From Roseobacter sp. (lineage in GTDB: Bacteria; Pseudomonadota; Alphaproteobacteria; Rhodobacterales; Rhodobacteraceae): 64,000 bases of DNA. The notes below the pieces were generated by a model, which saw nothing but the letters and a program-made list of their open reading frames with translations, ran no database searches and had not been told where the DNA came from. Numbering within the stretch: the first letter of the stretch is position 1; the number at the start of each line of letters is the position of its first letter. Below are positions 10,020-18,715 of the stretch, one piece after another. The stretch lies in assembly GCA_024636475.1 (NCBI GenBank), contig JAGXHA010000007.1:1-64000 (forward strand), read 5' to 3'. A program made the position numbers and the translations under genes.

Positions 10020-10418
10020 GTGCCTGTAATCGGACCATCATTGCCCTTCGCCGCAACTCAAACGCGCCAGCGTGGACCATACCTTTCTGTTTGTGGGGCG
10101 TTGGTGATGGCAATGGGGCTATCTGCGTGCAACGAGGCGTCCCTTAGGGTTGATGCGATCGCCCGCGAGGGCGCCAAAGGGGTGGTTACCGAAACAATCG
10201 CAACACGGTTTCCGCAGGTTCCAAAGCAACTAATCACACCGTTCACAGACTGCATTATCGACAATGCTGATGCCAATGAGGTCCGCGTTTTCGCAAAGTC
10301 AGCCGTTATTGGCGTCGATGACACGACGGTTGCAACAGTACGTGCAATTCTGGCGCGTCCCGAAACTGTGCGCTGCGTATCGCAAAACAGTCTGGGCATG
10401 GCAGGATCTTTCGGCTGA
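10020..10418 (+). CDS. Putative lipoprotein inside the sdh operon
   Basis: A 132-residue protein read from a GTG at 10020 that is preceded by AAAGGAAG. The N-terminus ends in a hydrophobic stretch and the lipobox LSAC (Cys37), so an outer- or inner-membrane lipoprotein is likely. The mature part has three further Cys residues and no recognised domain. Starting later, at the internal ATGs around Met30, would remove most of the signal. It sits 59 bases after sdhA and overlaps the FkbM gene by one base (TGATG). Small unknown genes between sdhA and sdhB are known in related genomes; the function is not. Confidence 0.65.
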   Translation: MPVIGPSLPFAATQTRQRGPYLSVCGALVMAMGLSACNEASLRVDAIAREGAKGVVTETIATRFPQVPKQLITPFTDCIIDNADANEVRVFAKSAVIGVDDTTVATVRAILARPETVRCVSQNSLGMAGSFG

Positions 10419-11245
10419 TGGGGCTAGAACGGGACAGCGGCATGATGGCCGATCAGATCAATGCGGAAAAGATGGAGGCATTGCGCATCCGTTATCGGGA
10501 CGGCTCGCCAGAGGATCGGGTGCTGGTCAACGAGATGCTTGGGCCAGTCGAGATTGAATTTGCCGACATACGCATGGTTGTTGATCCGCGTGATAATTAC
10601 ACCGAAACCTGCATGTGGCTTGAGGGGTATCCACCTGAACTAAAGTCATTGTTGGCCTTGGTACGATTGGTTGAAGATCGAAACGTCCTGGTGCTGGATG
10701 TCGGCGCGAATTGCGGTGCTTTTACGGTGCCGCTTGCCCTTGCGAGCGGTGCAGGATCGCGTGTGATCGCATTTGAACCCAATCCGATTATGATCGGCAG
10801 GCTTGGGTTGAATGTGCAGCTGAATAACCTGACAGAGATGGTGCGGATCGAAGGATGTGCGTTGTCAGATCGGGATGGCGAAGCGGTTTTGAATTTTAAA
10901 GGCCATAACTACGGTCAAGCCTCGCTGAAAGATGTCACGGGGCGGATGCGCAATGGTGGCGTTTTGGTTCCTACTCGAATGCTGAGCGATTTTACGGAAG
11001 CATCAAACAATCACGACTATACGGTCCTAAAGATTGACGTTGAAGGTGCCGAGGAACTTGTTTTGAATTCCATCCTGGATGACGCCGAAGCCGGGGGGTG
11101 GCTGCCGGATGCCATCTTGATCGAAGTTCGACATTCACAGGATTGGCAAACCGATCTATGTGCAAAAATAATGGCGCGTGGTTTCACCAAAACCATGCAG
11201 GCCGAAGGTAACGCGCTTTACGTCCAAAAGACGAAAAGCGCCTGA
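10418..11245 (+). CDS. FkbM family SAM-dependent methyltransferase
   Basis: A 275-residue protein with the Rossmann SAM-binding motif VLDVGANCGAFTVPLALA (about residue 90), then the acidic strand VIAFEPNP and the FkbM-type LKIDVEGAEELVL (about residue 208). FkbM enzymes O-methylate small molecules or glycans; the substrate here is unknown. It is the fifth gene of the sdh operon, ending 45 bases before sdhB. An internal start at the ATGs at 10442/10445 is also possible. Its presence inside a respiratory-complex operon is odd. Confidence 0.85.
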   Translation: MGLERDSGMMADQINAEKMEALRIRYRDGSPEDRVLVNEMLGPVEIEFADIRMVVDPRDNYTETCMWLEGYPPELKSLLALVRLVEDRNVLVLDVGANCGAFTVPLALASGAGSRVIAFEPNPIMIGRLGLNVQLNNLTEMVRIEGCALSDRDGEAVLNFKGHNYGQASLKDVTGRMRNGGVLVPTRMLSDFTEASNNHDYTVLKIDVEGAEELVLNSILDDAEAGGWLPDAILIEVRHSQDWQTDLCAKIMARGFTKTMQAEGNALYVQKTKSA

Positions 11246-11257
11246 ATTAAATGAAAA

Positions 11258-11271
11258 CGGGCTTGCGCCCG
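11258..11271 (+). other. Hairpin in front of sdhB
   Basis: CGGGC (11258-11262), loop TTGC, GCCCG (11267-11271). It lies just upstream of the AGGAG ribosome binding site of sdhB, the same placement as the 4915-4933 hairpin. It might protect or delimit the sdhB message after mRNA processing within the operon. Confidence 0.45.
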
Positions 11272-11290
11272 GCAGACTAGGAGAAGCGCA

Positions 11291-12070
11291 ATGGTTCAAC
11301 TCACGCTCCCAAAGAATTCGCGGATGACGACTGGCAAAACATGGCCAAAGCCCGAGGGTGCAAAAAACCTCAAGCAGTTCCAGATCTACCGTTGGAACCC
11401 GGATGACGGCAAGAACCCGGCGATCGACACGTATTTCGTCGATATGGATAGTTGTGGTCCGATGATCCTGGACGCGCTAATCAAAATCAAGAACGAGATT
11501 GATCCCACCCTGACGTTCCGTCGGTCCTGTCGCGAGGGCATTTGCGGGTCTTGCGCGATGAACATTGACGGGATCAACACTCTTGCCTGCACGTACGGCG
11601 TGGAAGAAGTAAAAGGTGCTGTTAAGATCTATCCGCTGCCGCACATGCCAGTCGTCAAAGATTTGATCCCTGATCTTACGCATTTCTACGCTCAACATGC
11701 GTCGATCAAGCCATGGCTTGAGACTGAAACGCCTGAGCCCGCGAAAGAGTGGAAGCAATCGATTGATGACCGCGCCAAGCTGGACGGGCTTTACGAATGT
11801 ATCATGTGTGCGTGTTGTTCGACGTCTTGCCCCAGTTACTGGTGGAATGGTGATCGCTACCTTGGACCCGCCGCACTTTTACACGCATATCGCTGGTTGA
11901 TTGACAGCCGAGACGAGGCCACAGGCGAGCGTCTGGACGAGCTTGAGGATCCCTTCAAGCTGTACCGCTGTCACACGATCATGAACTGCGCCAAGACCTG
12001 CCCCAAAGGGCTGAATCCTGCTGCAGCAATCGCGAACATCAAAAAGATGATGCTTGAGCGCACAGTCTAA
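11291..12070 (+). CDS. sdhB: Succinate dehydrogenase iron-sulfur subunit
   Basis: A 259-residue protein. Cys80, Cys85, Cys88 and Cys100 (CREGICGSC ... LAC) bind the [2Fe-2S] cluster. The segments [17 protein letters not shown] and [17 protein letters not shown] carry the ligands of the [4Fe-4S] and [3Fe-4S] clusters. It transfers electrons from the SdhA flavin to the quinone site. AGGAG lies a few bases upstream of the ATG at 11291. Last gene of the sdh operon, followed by a strong hairpin (12079-12105). Confidence 0.97.
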   Translation: MVQLTLPKNSRMTTGKTWPKPEGAKNLKQFQIYRWNPDDGKNPAIDTYFVDMDSCGPMILDALIKIKNEIDPTLTFRRSCREGICGSCAMNIDGINTLACTYGVEEVKGAVKIYPLPHMPVVKDLIPDLTHFYAQHASIKPWLETETPEPAKEWKQSIDDRAKLDGLYECIMCACCSTSCPSYWWNGDRYLGPAALLHAYRWLIDSRDEATGERLDELEDPFKLYRCHTIMNCAKTCPKGLNPAAAIANIKKMMLERTV

Positions 12071-12078
12071 GAAAATCA

Positions 12079-12105
12079 GCCCATTCCGCGCGTCGCGGAG
12101 TGGGC
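12079..12105 (+). terminator. Strong hairpin after sdhB
   Basis: A 12-pair stem (12079-12090 with 12094-12105, one T-G pair) closes on a CGT loop. No T run follows, so it may be a terminator or a 3' mRNA stabiliser. Confidence 0.55.
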
Positions 12106-12117
12106 CCTATACTTTCG

Positions 12118-12336
12118 GTGCATCTTATCCTTGGCTTTCTTATCGCTTTTGTCCTCGTCGCGTATTTCGCGTGGCGCAATAAAGGTATGCGGGGGTGTCG
12201 ATGGCGCATGGACAAAGGCCGCGACAAGGGAAAATTGCGGTTCTACAGATGTGCTGCCTGCGGTGCCGAGGCATACACTGCGACAGATGGTGCCCCCCGT
12301 AGGTGCAAAGCCAACGTGACCCAACGGCCCCTTTGA
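12118..12336 (+). CDS. Small membrane protein with a zinc-ribbon-like Cys pair
   Basis: A 72-residue protein read from a GTG at 12118: an N-terminal membrane helix (HLILGFLIAFVLVAYFAW), then a basic stretch GMRGCRWRMDKGRDKGKLRF and YRCAACGAEAYTATDG with a C-x2-C knuckle and an isolated Cys near the end. Comparable one-helix, Cys-pair proteins are frequent in Rhodobacteraceae, without known function. A GTG at 12100 is also in frame but lies within the sdhB hairpin. The start is uncertain because no clear ribosome binding site is visible. Confidence 0.6.
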   Translation: MHLILGFLIAFVLVAYFAWRNKGMRGCRWRMDKGRDKGKLRFYRCAACGAEAYTATDGAPRRCKANVTQRPL

Positions 12337-12787
12337 ACACAGCGCACGACACAGCCGCATCTTGTCGACCAGCCTTTGTTTTCAAACCGGGGCGCGCGAG
12401 GAAGGAACCGGATGTTCAGGCAGATAGGATCGTTGGAGGCGCTGGCCTCTTTATGGCCACCCCCCTGAGCAGCGTCTTGGCATCCGTTACAGGGCAGGGC
12501 TTGTGGATGGGGCCCGCTCAGCTTGACTGCCCTGAAGACGCAAACCCCCGCGCTTATACGACCCGTTTTGTCGAATGGGCATCTGGTGATTTGCGCAGCC
12601 GTTTGCAGGGGCTGGCTATCGGATGTGCCAGACTGTGTTGTGGGTATGAACAAGCTGACCCCAGATTACCCGCTTGATCCGGAGCATGTTCGCAGCCAGA
12701 TTGCTGCGCGGGATGGTGCATTGGATAGCGCTGTTTCCGAGGACGCGCAGATTATGGCCATTCAGGCCGCATTGCAGGACAAAACGT
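12337..12787 (+). other. Gap without a convincing gene, possible decayed coding sequence
   Basis: About 450 bases between the zinc-ribbon protein and the DUF1989 gene. Protein-like character shifts between two plus-strand frames. One (to 12677) holds ADRIVGGAGLFMATPLSSVL. Another holds LVICAAVCRGWLSDVPDCVV, and from an ATG at 12646 NKLTPDYPLDPEHVRSQIA, running to 12885 inside the next gene. Neither has a good ribosome binding site. This looks like a frameshifted remnant, but no family is recognised. Confidence 0.3.
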
Positions 12788-13630
12788 ATGACAGAACCAC
12801 AAGACGCAGAAGCCCGCCGTGCAATCAAACCGGTGATTTGTTACCCGGTCGAGACGCTACCCGTGCCGGACATGGCGCTTTTTGATCGCGCCCGCGCCAA
12901 CTTGACCAAAGTGGACGAAGTGCTGGTGCCGCCCCGCGATGCGGCCTGCTTTACCGTGCCTGCCGGACATTTTTTCCGCATCAAAAGTGTCGAGGGCTCA
13001 CAGGTCGGCGATCTGAACCTTTGGGCGCGCGACGATCTGAGTGAGCGGTTCTATTCTGGCAAAACCCGCGCGCTTCACGGGACGCATATCACGACCGGAC
13101 AACGGATGTGGTCCAGCTTTCCGCATTTGCGACCTATGGCGACGATCACGCATGACACGCTTGGATGGTACGGCAAAGATGAATTTGGGGGCTCCGTGCA
13201 TGATGTGATCGGAACGCGGTGCGATCCCTATACGCATCAGCTTTTGGCGGGGGGGCAGTATCACCATTGCTGCCATTCCAATCTGACGCGTGCCTTGGCG
13301 CAGCATATGGCTGTGTCGGTGGATCAGGCAGAACCGCATGTGCATGATGTGCTGAATGTTTTTATGTGCACCGGATTTACCCGCGACACGGGTCAGTATT
13401 TTATGAAAGCCAGCCCTGTACGGCCTGACGACTATCTTGAGTTCTATGCCGAGATTGATCTGTTGGGCGCGCTGAGTGCCTGCCCAGGGGGCGACTGCTC
13501 GTCACAGCATTCATCGGATGTGGCAGCTTGCTATCCGCTGCTGGTCGAAATCTATCGGCCGGACGCAGTTTTCCTGGAAACGATAAAGACACCGCGTCGC
13601 AACGGATATGATGGCACCCACGGCACCTGA
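12788..13630 (+). CDS. DUF1989 / urea carboxylase-associated family protein
   Basis: A 280-residue protein of the DUF1989 family, which occurs beside urea carboxylase and in amino-acid and guanidine metabolism clusters. Family segments visible are FTVPAGHFFRIKSVEGSQVG, DLNLWARDD, HDTLGWYG and the Cys/His-containing CPGGDCSSQHS near residue 240. No urea carboxylase genes are nearby, so the substrate is unknown. The start is the ATG at 12788 (MTEPQDAEARR). The gene is convergent with deoD, 14 bases away. Confidence is in the family, not the role. Confidence 0.75.
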   Translation: MTEPQDAEARRAIKPVICYPVETLPVPDMALFDRARANLTKVDEVLVPPRDAACFTVPAGHFFRIKSVEGSQVGDLNLWARDDLSERFYSGKTRALHGTHITTGQRMWSSFPHLRPMATITHDTLGWYGKDEFGGSVHDVIGTRCDPYTHQLLAGGQYHHCCHSNLTRALAQHMAVSVDQAEPHVHDVLNVFMCTGFTRDTGQYFMKASPVRPDDYLEFYAEIDLLGALSACPGGDCSSQHSSDVAACYPLLVEIYRPDAVFLETIKTPRRNGYDGTHGT

Positions 13631-13644
13631 GCGTTTGGCAGCAG

Positions 13645-14355
13645 TTAGGCGTCAGCAAAGGCAGCTTGCAAAGCAATCTCTACCATGTCTCCGAAGGATT
13701 GTTCGCGGTCAGCAGCGGGCAAAGCCTCGCCTGTTTGAAGGTGGTCGCTTACGGTAAGCACCGCCAATGCGCGGCGTTTGTGGCGCGCAGCGAGAGTATA
13801 AAGCTCTGCCGCTTCCATTTCGACACCCAAGATACCATGGCGCACCATTTGTTCGTCCAGATCAGGGCGTTCAGCATAAAACACGTCAGATGAATAAATC
13901 CCGCCAACATGTGTCTTGGTGCCTTTGGATTGGGCCGCATCAACGGCGGCGCGCAGCAATGACCAATCCGCACAAGGCGCATAATTCATCTCGCGAAAAA
14001 TACCCGCGGAGGGAGACGTGATTGTCGTAGCCGTCATCGCGATAATAATATCACGAATCCCAACATACGGTTGCATTCCACCACAAGACCCGATGCGGAT
14101 CAAAGTTTGAGCCCCGTAATTCGAAATCAATTCGTTGGCATAGATCGAAAGCGATGGCATCCCCATACCAGAACCCTGAATGGTCACGCGGTGGCCGTTC
14201 CAGTGCCCTGTAAAGCCAAGCATACCCCGAACTTCGTTCACCAGTTTTACATCGGTTAGAAAAGTTTCGGCCGCCCATTTTGCGCGGTAAGGGTCGCCCG
14301 GCATCAAAACTGTTTCGGCAATTTCACCTTCTTTGGCACCAATATGAATTGTCAT
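13645..14355 (-). CDS. deoD: Purine-nucleoside phosphorylase, DeoD type
   Basis: A 236-residue hexameric-type enzyme that phosphorolyses purine nucleosides to base and ribose-1-phosphate in salvage. The start [20 protein letters not shown], the phosphate-binding LIRIGSCGG, the nucleoside-site [10 protein letters not shown] and the catalytic Asp in [10 protein letters not shown] are the DeoD signatures. The length is standard. It appears monocistronic, between the convergent DUF1989 gene and the H-NS gene on the same strand. A BMP-type nucleoside transporter elsewhere in the window (25921-30596) could supply its substrates. Confidence 0.95.
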   Translation of the reverse strand: MTIHIGAKEGEIAETVLMPGDPYRAKWAAETFLTDVKLVNEVRGMLGFTGHWNGHRVTIQGSGMGMPSLSIYANELISNYGAQTLIRIGSCGGMQPYVGIRDIIIAMTATTITSPSAGIFREMNYAPCADWSLLRAAVDAAQSKGTKTHVGGIYSSDVFYAERPDLDEQMVRHGILGVEMEAAELYTLAARHKRRALAVLTVSDHLQTGEALPAADREQSFGDMVEIALQAAFADA

Positions 14356-14429
14356 CTTTGCAAAACCACCATGAAAGATATCAGCCCCCCGGTTAGGGGG
14401 AACTGAAGTCTATAATTTAAGTATCTAGC

Positions 14430-14744
14430 TTACACTGCCAGATCGTCAGGCGATGTACCCTGAGCGATAAGCTCGCGATACCAATTGGGCTGACGGCCTT
14501 TACCAGTCCAGGTTTGAGACTTGTCTGCAGGGTTGGCGTATTTCGCTGCAGCCTTAGCACCTTTTGTTTTCTTGGCCCCTGCAGAGACCTCATCCAAAGA
14601 GAAACCAAATTCAGCGACGGCTTTTTCTGCCGCTTTGCGTGCTTCAACGCGATCACGTTCGTACGCGGATTTGATTGCAGCCTTTACTTTTTCCTGCAAA
14701 GTTTCCAGTTCTTTGTGTGACATCGTGTCTAGATTAATGTTCAT
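14430..14744 (-). CDS. H-NS family nucleoid protein (HvrA-like)
   Basis: A 104-residue protein: an N-terminal coiled coil (MNINLDTMSHKELETLQEKV and onward, rich in Lys/Glu/Ala) and a C-terminal DNA-binding part with YANPADKSQTWTGKGRQPNW, the H-NS core motif. H-NS-like proteins of Rhodobacter (HvrA) bind AT-rich or curved DNA and modulate photosynthesis and nitrogen genes. The start is the ATG at 14744; a GTG five codons upstream is possible. It lies between deoD and ecm on the same strand with separate spacing, so it is probably transcribed by itself. Confidence 0.9.
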   Translation of the reverse strand: MNINLDTMSHKELETLQEKVKAAIKSAYERDRVEARKAAEKAVAEFGFSLDEVSAGAKKTKGAKAAAKYANPADKSQTWTGKGRQPNWYRELIAQGTSPDDLAV

Positions 14745-14827
14745 GTTACCTGTTCCCACTTATTAATTCTAATTAATCCTTAGTGGAAAAGAATGAATAT
14801 AAAAAGATGTTACACATTACAAAAGTG

Positions 14828-16795
14828 TTATTCTGCCGCGATTGTTTCAGGATTTGCAAGCATGACGATATCATTCATAATTGTGTTCAACTCAAAGTCT
14901 TTGGGAGTATAAACACGCGACACACCCATCCCGAGAAGCTTTTCCGAATCGTCATCCGGAATAATACCACCGACAACAACGGGAATATGTCCCAAACCTG
15001 CTTCACGCATTTGGTGCATTAAGTCTTCGACCAATGGAATATGTGATCCTGATAGAATGGAAAGCCCCACGACGTGATGTTTTCCTTCTTTTGCGGCAGC
15101 AACAATCTCGGAGGGTGTCAGGCGGATACCCTCATAGGAGATATCCATGCCGCAGTCACGTGCGCGCACTGCGATCTGCTCGGCTCCGTTAGAATGACCG
15201 TCAAGGCCCGGCTTGCCCATAAGAAAGCTGAGGCGGCGGCCCAGACGTGCGCTTACCGCATCTACCGCTTCGCGCAGATCATCCAGACCTTCGGTTTTGT
15301 TGGACCGGCCAGCCGCAACGCCTGTTGGACCGCGGTATTCACCATGCACAGCCCGCATTTGCGCGGCCCATTCGCCCGTGGTTACGCCAGCTTTCGCCGC
15401 GGCAATCGAAGGTGGCATGACGTTGCGCCCCTCGGCGGCAGCGGCGCGCAGGTCGGCGAGCGCTTTGTCCACTGCGGCCTGATCACGCTCGCTGCGCCAA
15501 GCGTTCAGGCGATTGATCTGGTCTGCCTCGACGGCGGGATCAACAACCATGATACCGCCATCGCCGGTCATAAGGGGCGATGGTTCGCCCTTTTGCCATT
15601 TATTAACACCAACGACGATTGTCTCGCCTGATTCAATGCGCCCCAGACGGTCTGCGTTGCTTTCGACCAGACGGGATTTCATATAATCGATCGCTGAAAT
15701 TGCACCGCCCATCCCATCCAGATTGGCCAGTTCGGCTCGCGCCCCTTCTTTGAGCGCCTCGACCTTCCGATCAACCGCCGGGTTGCCATCGAAGAGGTCG
15801 TCGAACTCCAGTAAATCTGTCTCAAAGGCCATGATTTGCTGCATCCGCATGGACCATTGCTGATCCCACGGGCGCGGCAGGCCAAGCGCCTCGTTCCAAG
15901 CGGGCAACTGCACAGCGCGGGCCCGCGCGTTCTTCGAGAGCGTCACGGCCAGCATCTCGATCAAAATGCGGTAAACGTTGTTTTCAGGCTGCTGCTCGGT
16001 CAGACCAAGCGAGTTCACTTGGACACCATAGCGGAACCGGCGGAATTTCGGATCTGCAACGCCGTAGCGCTCAAGACAAATTTCATCCCACAGATCCCCG
16101 AAGGCCCGCATTTTGCACATCTCGGTGACAAAACGAATACCTGCATTAACGAAGAACGAGATACGCCCGACCAATGTCGGGAAATCCTCTTCTGGCACTC
16201 GGGGACGCAGTGTATCAAGCACGGCGGTGGCTGTGGCCAAAGCAAAGGCAAGTTCCTGTTCGGGCGTCGCACCGGCTTCTTGCAGATGATAGGAACACAC
16301 GTTCATCGGGTTCCATTTCGGCACGTTTGTATAACAGTACTCGGCCACATCGGCGATCATCTTAAGGCTGGGGGCAGGCGGGCAGATGTAGGTGCCGCGC
16401 GACAGATATTCCTTGATCAGATCGTTCTGAACGGTGCCTTGCAACGCGCTTACGTCCGCACCCTGCTCTTCGGCCACAGCGATATACAGCGCCAGCAACC
16501 AAGGCGCGGTCGCATTGATCGTCATGGAGGTATTCATCTGGTCCAGCGGAATATCATCGAACAATGCACGCATATCGCCCAGATGATTCACCGGCACGCC
16601 TACCTTGCCGACCTCACCCCGGCTCAGTTCGTGATCGCTGTCATATCCCGTCTGGGTGGGCAGATCAAAAGCGACGGAAAGGCCGGTCTGACCCTTTTCC
16701 AGATTGCTCCGATAAAGCGCATTCGACGCTTCGGCAGTTGAATGTCCTGCATAGGTGCGGATCAGCCAGGGGCGGTCTTTTGTGGGATGCGACAT
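14828..16795 (-). CDS. ecm: Ethylmalonyl-CoA mutase (B12-dependent)
   Basis: A 655-residue coenzyme B12-dependent mutase converting (2R)-ethylmalonyl-CoA to methylsuccinyl-CoA. The catalytic half opens RPWLIRTYAGHSTAEASNAL. The cobalamin-binding C-terminal domain (about 520-650) carries DGHSNG, matching D-x-H-x2-G. The length is that of Ecm rather than the longer methylmalonyl-CoA mutase large subunit, and ccr, the preceding pathway step, is the next metabolic gene at 18716. It reads leftward, with the acyltransferase and ccr reading rightward, so a control region probably lies in 16796-17203. Confidence 0.93.
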   Translation of the reverse strand: MSHPTKDRPWLIRTYAGHSTAEASNALYRSNLEKGQTGLSVAFDLPTQTGYDSDHELSRGEVGKVGVPVNHLGDMRALFDDIPLDQMNTSMTINATAPWLLALYIAVAEEQGADVSALQGTVQNDLIKEYLSRGTYICPPAPSLKMIADVAEYCYTNVPKWNPMNVCSYHLQEAGATPEQELAFALATATAVLDTLRPRVPEEDFPTLVGRISFFVNAGIRFVTEMCKMRAFGDLWDEICLERYGVADPKFRRFRYGVQVNSLGLTEQQPENNVYRILIEMLAVTLSKNARARAVQLPAWNEALGLPRPWDQQWSMRMQQIMAFETDLLEFDDLFDGNPAVDRKVEALKEGARAELANLDGMGGAISAIDYMKSRLVESNADRLGRIESGETIVVGVNKWQKGEPSPLMTGDGGIMVVDPAVEADQINRLNAWRSERDQAAVDKALADLRAAAAEGRNVMPPSIAAAKAGVTTGEWAAQMRAVHGEYRGPTGVAAGRSNKTEGLDDLREAVDAVSARLGRRLSFLMGKPGLDGHSNGAEQIAVRARDCGMDISYEGIRLTPSEIVAAAKEGKHHVVGLSILSGSHIPLVEDLMHQMREAGLGHIPVVVGGIIPDDDSEKLLGMGVSRVYTPKDFELNTIMNDIVMLANPETIAAE

Positions 16796-17203
16796 GGTGC
16801 GGCCTCTCGTGAATCGATAGAGTAATAATATTGCGTTGAAAGACTAATACTTGAAATAATCAGGCAGTGTCAATTCGCTGCATCGCGGCATTACAGATTA
16901 CACAGGCCGGACCATCCATGCCGCCGACTTGAAACACAAAGCGCACTGGAACGGCCCCGTGCTTTCTATGGCTTGCGTGCCAAAGCTTTGGCGCAGGTCA
17001 AGCGCCTTAACGTCAATCACATGCTTCAAAAACCCCAAAGCCTTTTGGTCAAATCCCAACACAAGCCGCAATATGAAAGAAAAGGTCTGCCAATATGGAT
17101 TAGCAATCTTGGCAGTTTCAGCAGGCCTGAAACCCTTTGAATTCTGGTATTCCGTAGGGTTTGACATTGCCCCCACAGCAGCAGTGCTGCAAGAGTTGCA
17201 CCT
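16796..17203. other. Intergenic region between ecm and the acyltransferase
   Basis: A 408-base divergent gap. The first 70 bases upstream of ecm are AT-rich and probably hold its promoter. Short open frames exist on both strands (for example 16929-17207, whose stop overlaps the acyltransferase start as ATGA), but none resembles a known protein. No terminator or RNA gene was seen. Confidence 0.4.
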
Positions 17204-18550
17204 ATGACTCAAGTCGTTGAACTTCCGCTCTGGCTGTTTGTTGTGATATTGCTGTTTGCGGCGGTCACAGCGCTAAGCCATTTCTTGTTGCCCTCCGTAC
17301 GCTGGTTTTTCCGAAGGCGGTTAGAGCGCGCTGTGGAGCGGTTGAATAAGCGTCTGACCCGCCCGATCGAGCCTTTCAAGCTGGCACGCCGTCACGACAT
17401 GATTCAGCGGCTTATATATGATCCGCAAGTCAGTCAGGCGATTTCCGATCATGCGCGCAAAGAAGGCGTTCCCGAAAATGTCGCCTTTCAGCAGGCCAGC
17501 CGTTATGCCCGCGAGATTGTTCCTAGTTTCAGTGCCTTTGCTTATTTCAGCTTTGGGATCCGGCTTGCCCGCTTTTTGGCCAACGCACTTTATGAGGTGC
17601 GCACGGGCAAAGAAAACGCCGCATTGATCAAATCTATTCCTAGCGATGCGACGGTGATTTTTGTGATGAACCACCGCAGCAACATGGACTATATGCTTGT
17701 GACTTATCTGGCAGGCGAAGCCTCTGCGCTAAGCTATGCTGTGGGCGAATGGGCGCGTGTCTGGCCGCTAAGCCGTCTTATCAAGTCTATGGGGGCTTAT
17801 TTTATCCGGCGTAAATCGCGTGGCGCGCTCTACCGTAGGGTTTTGGCGCGTTATGTGCAGTTGGCCACCGAAGGCGGCGTGACCCAGGCGATATTCCCGG
17901 AAGGTGGGCTAAGCCTTGATGGGAAGCTTATGCCGCCCAAGATGGGGCTGCTGGGCTATGTGCTTGATGCCAAACTGGCAGATCGCGATGTGGTGTTTGT
18001 GCCTGTTGCCATCAACTATGACCGTGTGTTGGAGGATCGCGTGCTGATCGAGGCGGGGCGCACAGGCACGCGTCGTTTCAGGGCGCGCATCTCAGTGATC
18101 TTGATCTTTATCTTGCGTAAGACATGGCTTCGGATACGTGGCAAATTCCTGCGCTTTGGTGAGGCTGCGGTCGTTTTCGGCGAGCCCGTCCGGCTGCGCG
18201 ACTATGGTGTTTCACCCGATGTAAATGGTCTCGCGCAGGACCTGATGCACCGGATTGCCCAGGAAATGCCTTTGCTGTTTGTGCCCTTGATGGCCCGGAT
18301 CGTTTTAGAGGCCAAAGCACCGCTAACAGCAGACGCCTTGGAGACCGAGATGGCGCGGATGTTGGAACGTGCAAGCACCTCGGTTTCGGTGCCCCATGAT
18401 GACTTTGCCGGTGCCGTCAGTAAGGCACGCGAGCATTTGTTGCAGCGCGGCATGATTGAGACGGTGCAGGGTGGTTTCGTTTCGGCATCGGATGAAGAGC
18501 CGGCGCTTACCTTCTATGCGAACTCTATCGCGCATTTTTTTGACGCGTAA
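17204..18550 (+). CDS. Membrane acyltransferase, PlsB/PlsC-like
   Basis: A 448-residue protein with an N-terminal membrane helix (about residues 6-30) and a glycerolipid acyltransferase core. The catalytic H-x4-D box is NHRSNMD (about residue 156) and the acyl-acceptor motif is FPEGGLS (about residue 230), as in glycerol-3-phosphate and lysophosphatidate acyltransferases. The length exceeds that of PlsC, closer to PlsB-type enzymes, so glycerol-3-phosphate acylation is plausible. It sits between ecm and ccr; whether that placement has metabolic meaning is unclear. Confidence 0.85.
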   Translation: MTQVVELPLWLFVVILLFAAVTALSHFLLPSVRWFFRRRLERAVERLNKRLTRPIEPFKLARRHDMIQRLIYDPQVSQAISDHARKEGVPENVAFQQASRYAREIVPSFSAFAYFSFGIRLARFLANALYEVRTGKENAALIKSIPSDATVIFVMNHRSNMDYMLVTYLAGEASALSYAVGEWARVWPLSRLIKSMGAYFIRRKSRGALYRRVLARYVQLATEGGVTQAIFPEGGLSLDGKLMPPKMGLLGYVLDAKLADRDVVFVPVAINYDRVLEDRVLIEAGRTGTRRFRARISVILIFILRKTWLRIRGKFLRFGEAAVVFGEPVRLRDYGVSPDVNGLAQDLMHRIAQEMPLLFVPLMARIVLEAKAPLTADALETEMARMLERASTSVSVPHDDFAGAVSKAREHLLQRGMIETVQGGFVSASDEEPALTFYANSIAHFFDA

Positions 18551-18560
18551 ATTTGAAATA

Positions 18561-18577
18561 TTGACAGAAGTCGTCAA
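18561..18577. promoter_or_regulatory. Inverted repeat TTGAC-N7-GTCAA upstream of ccr
   Basis: TTGAC at 18561-18565 and GTCAA at 18573-18577 form a perfect inverted repeat about 140 bases before the ccr start, nested in ATTTGA/TCAAAT arms (18551-18579). It also directly follows the acyltransferase stop, so it may be either an operator for ccr or chance. No regulator is assigned. Confidence 0.3.
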
Positions 18578-18715
18578 ATTGCTGCGGTTGCAAAGATATA
18601 AAATTACAAAAATGATCCAATTCTGGTTGCATTATTGCGTAACGGGCCATATTCCAACTAAATAGGCCGCGATTCTGCACTGCGGCACAAACCTATTCTG
18701 ACAGTGGAGACCCGC

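Noticed and set aside
15836..16741. A 301-codon plus-strand frame inside ecm
   Set aside because: It is antisense to ecm, a well supported gene; composition is that of a mirror frame.
16929..17207. A 92-codon frame whose stop overlaps the acyltransferase start as ATGA
   Set aside because: The overlap looks like coupling, but there is no Shine-Dalgarno, no family resemblance, and an equally long frame runs on the other strand.
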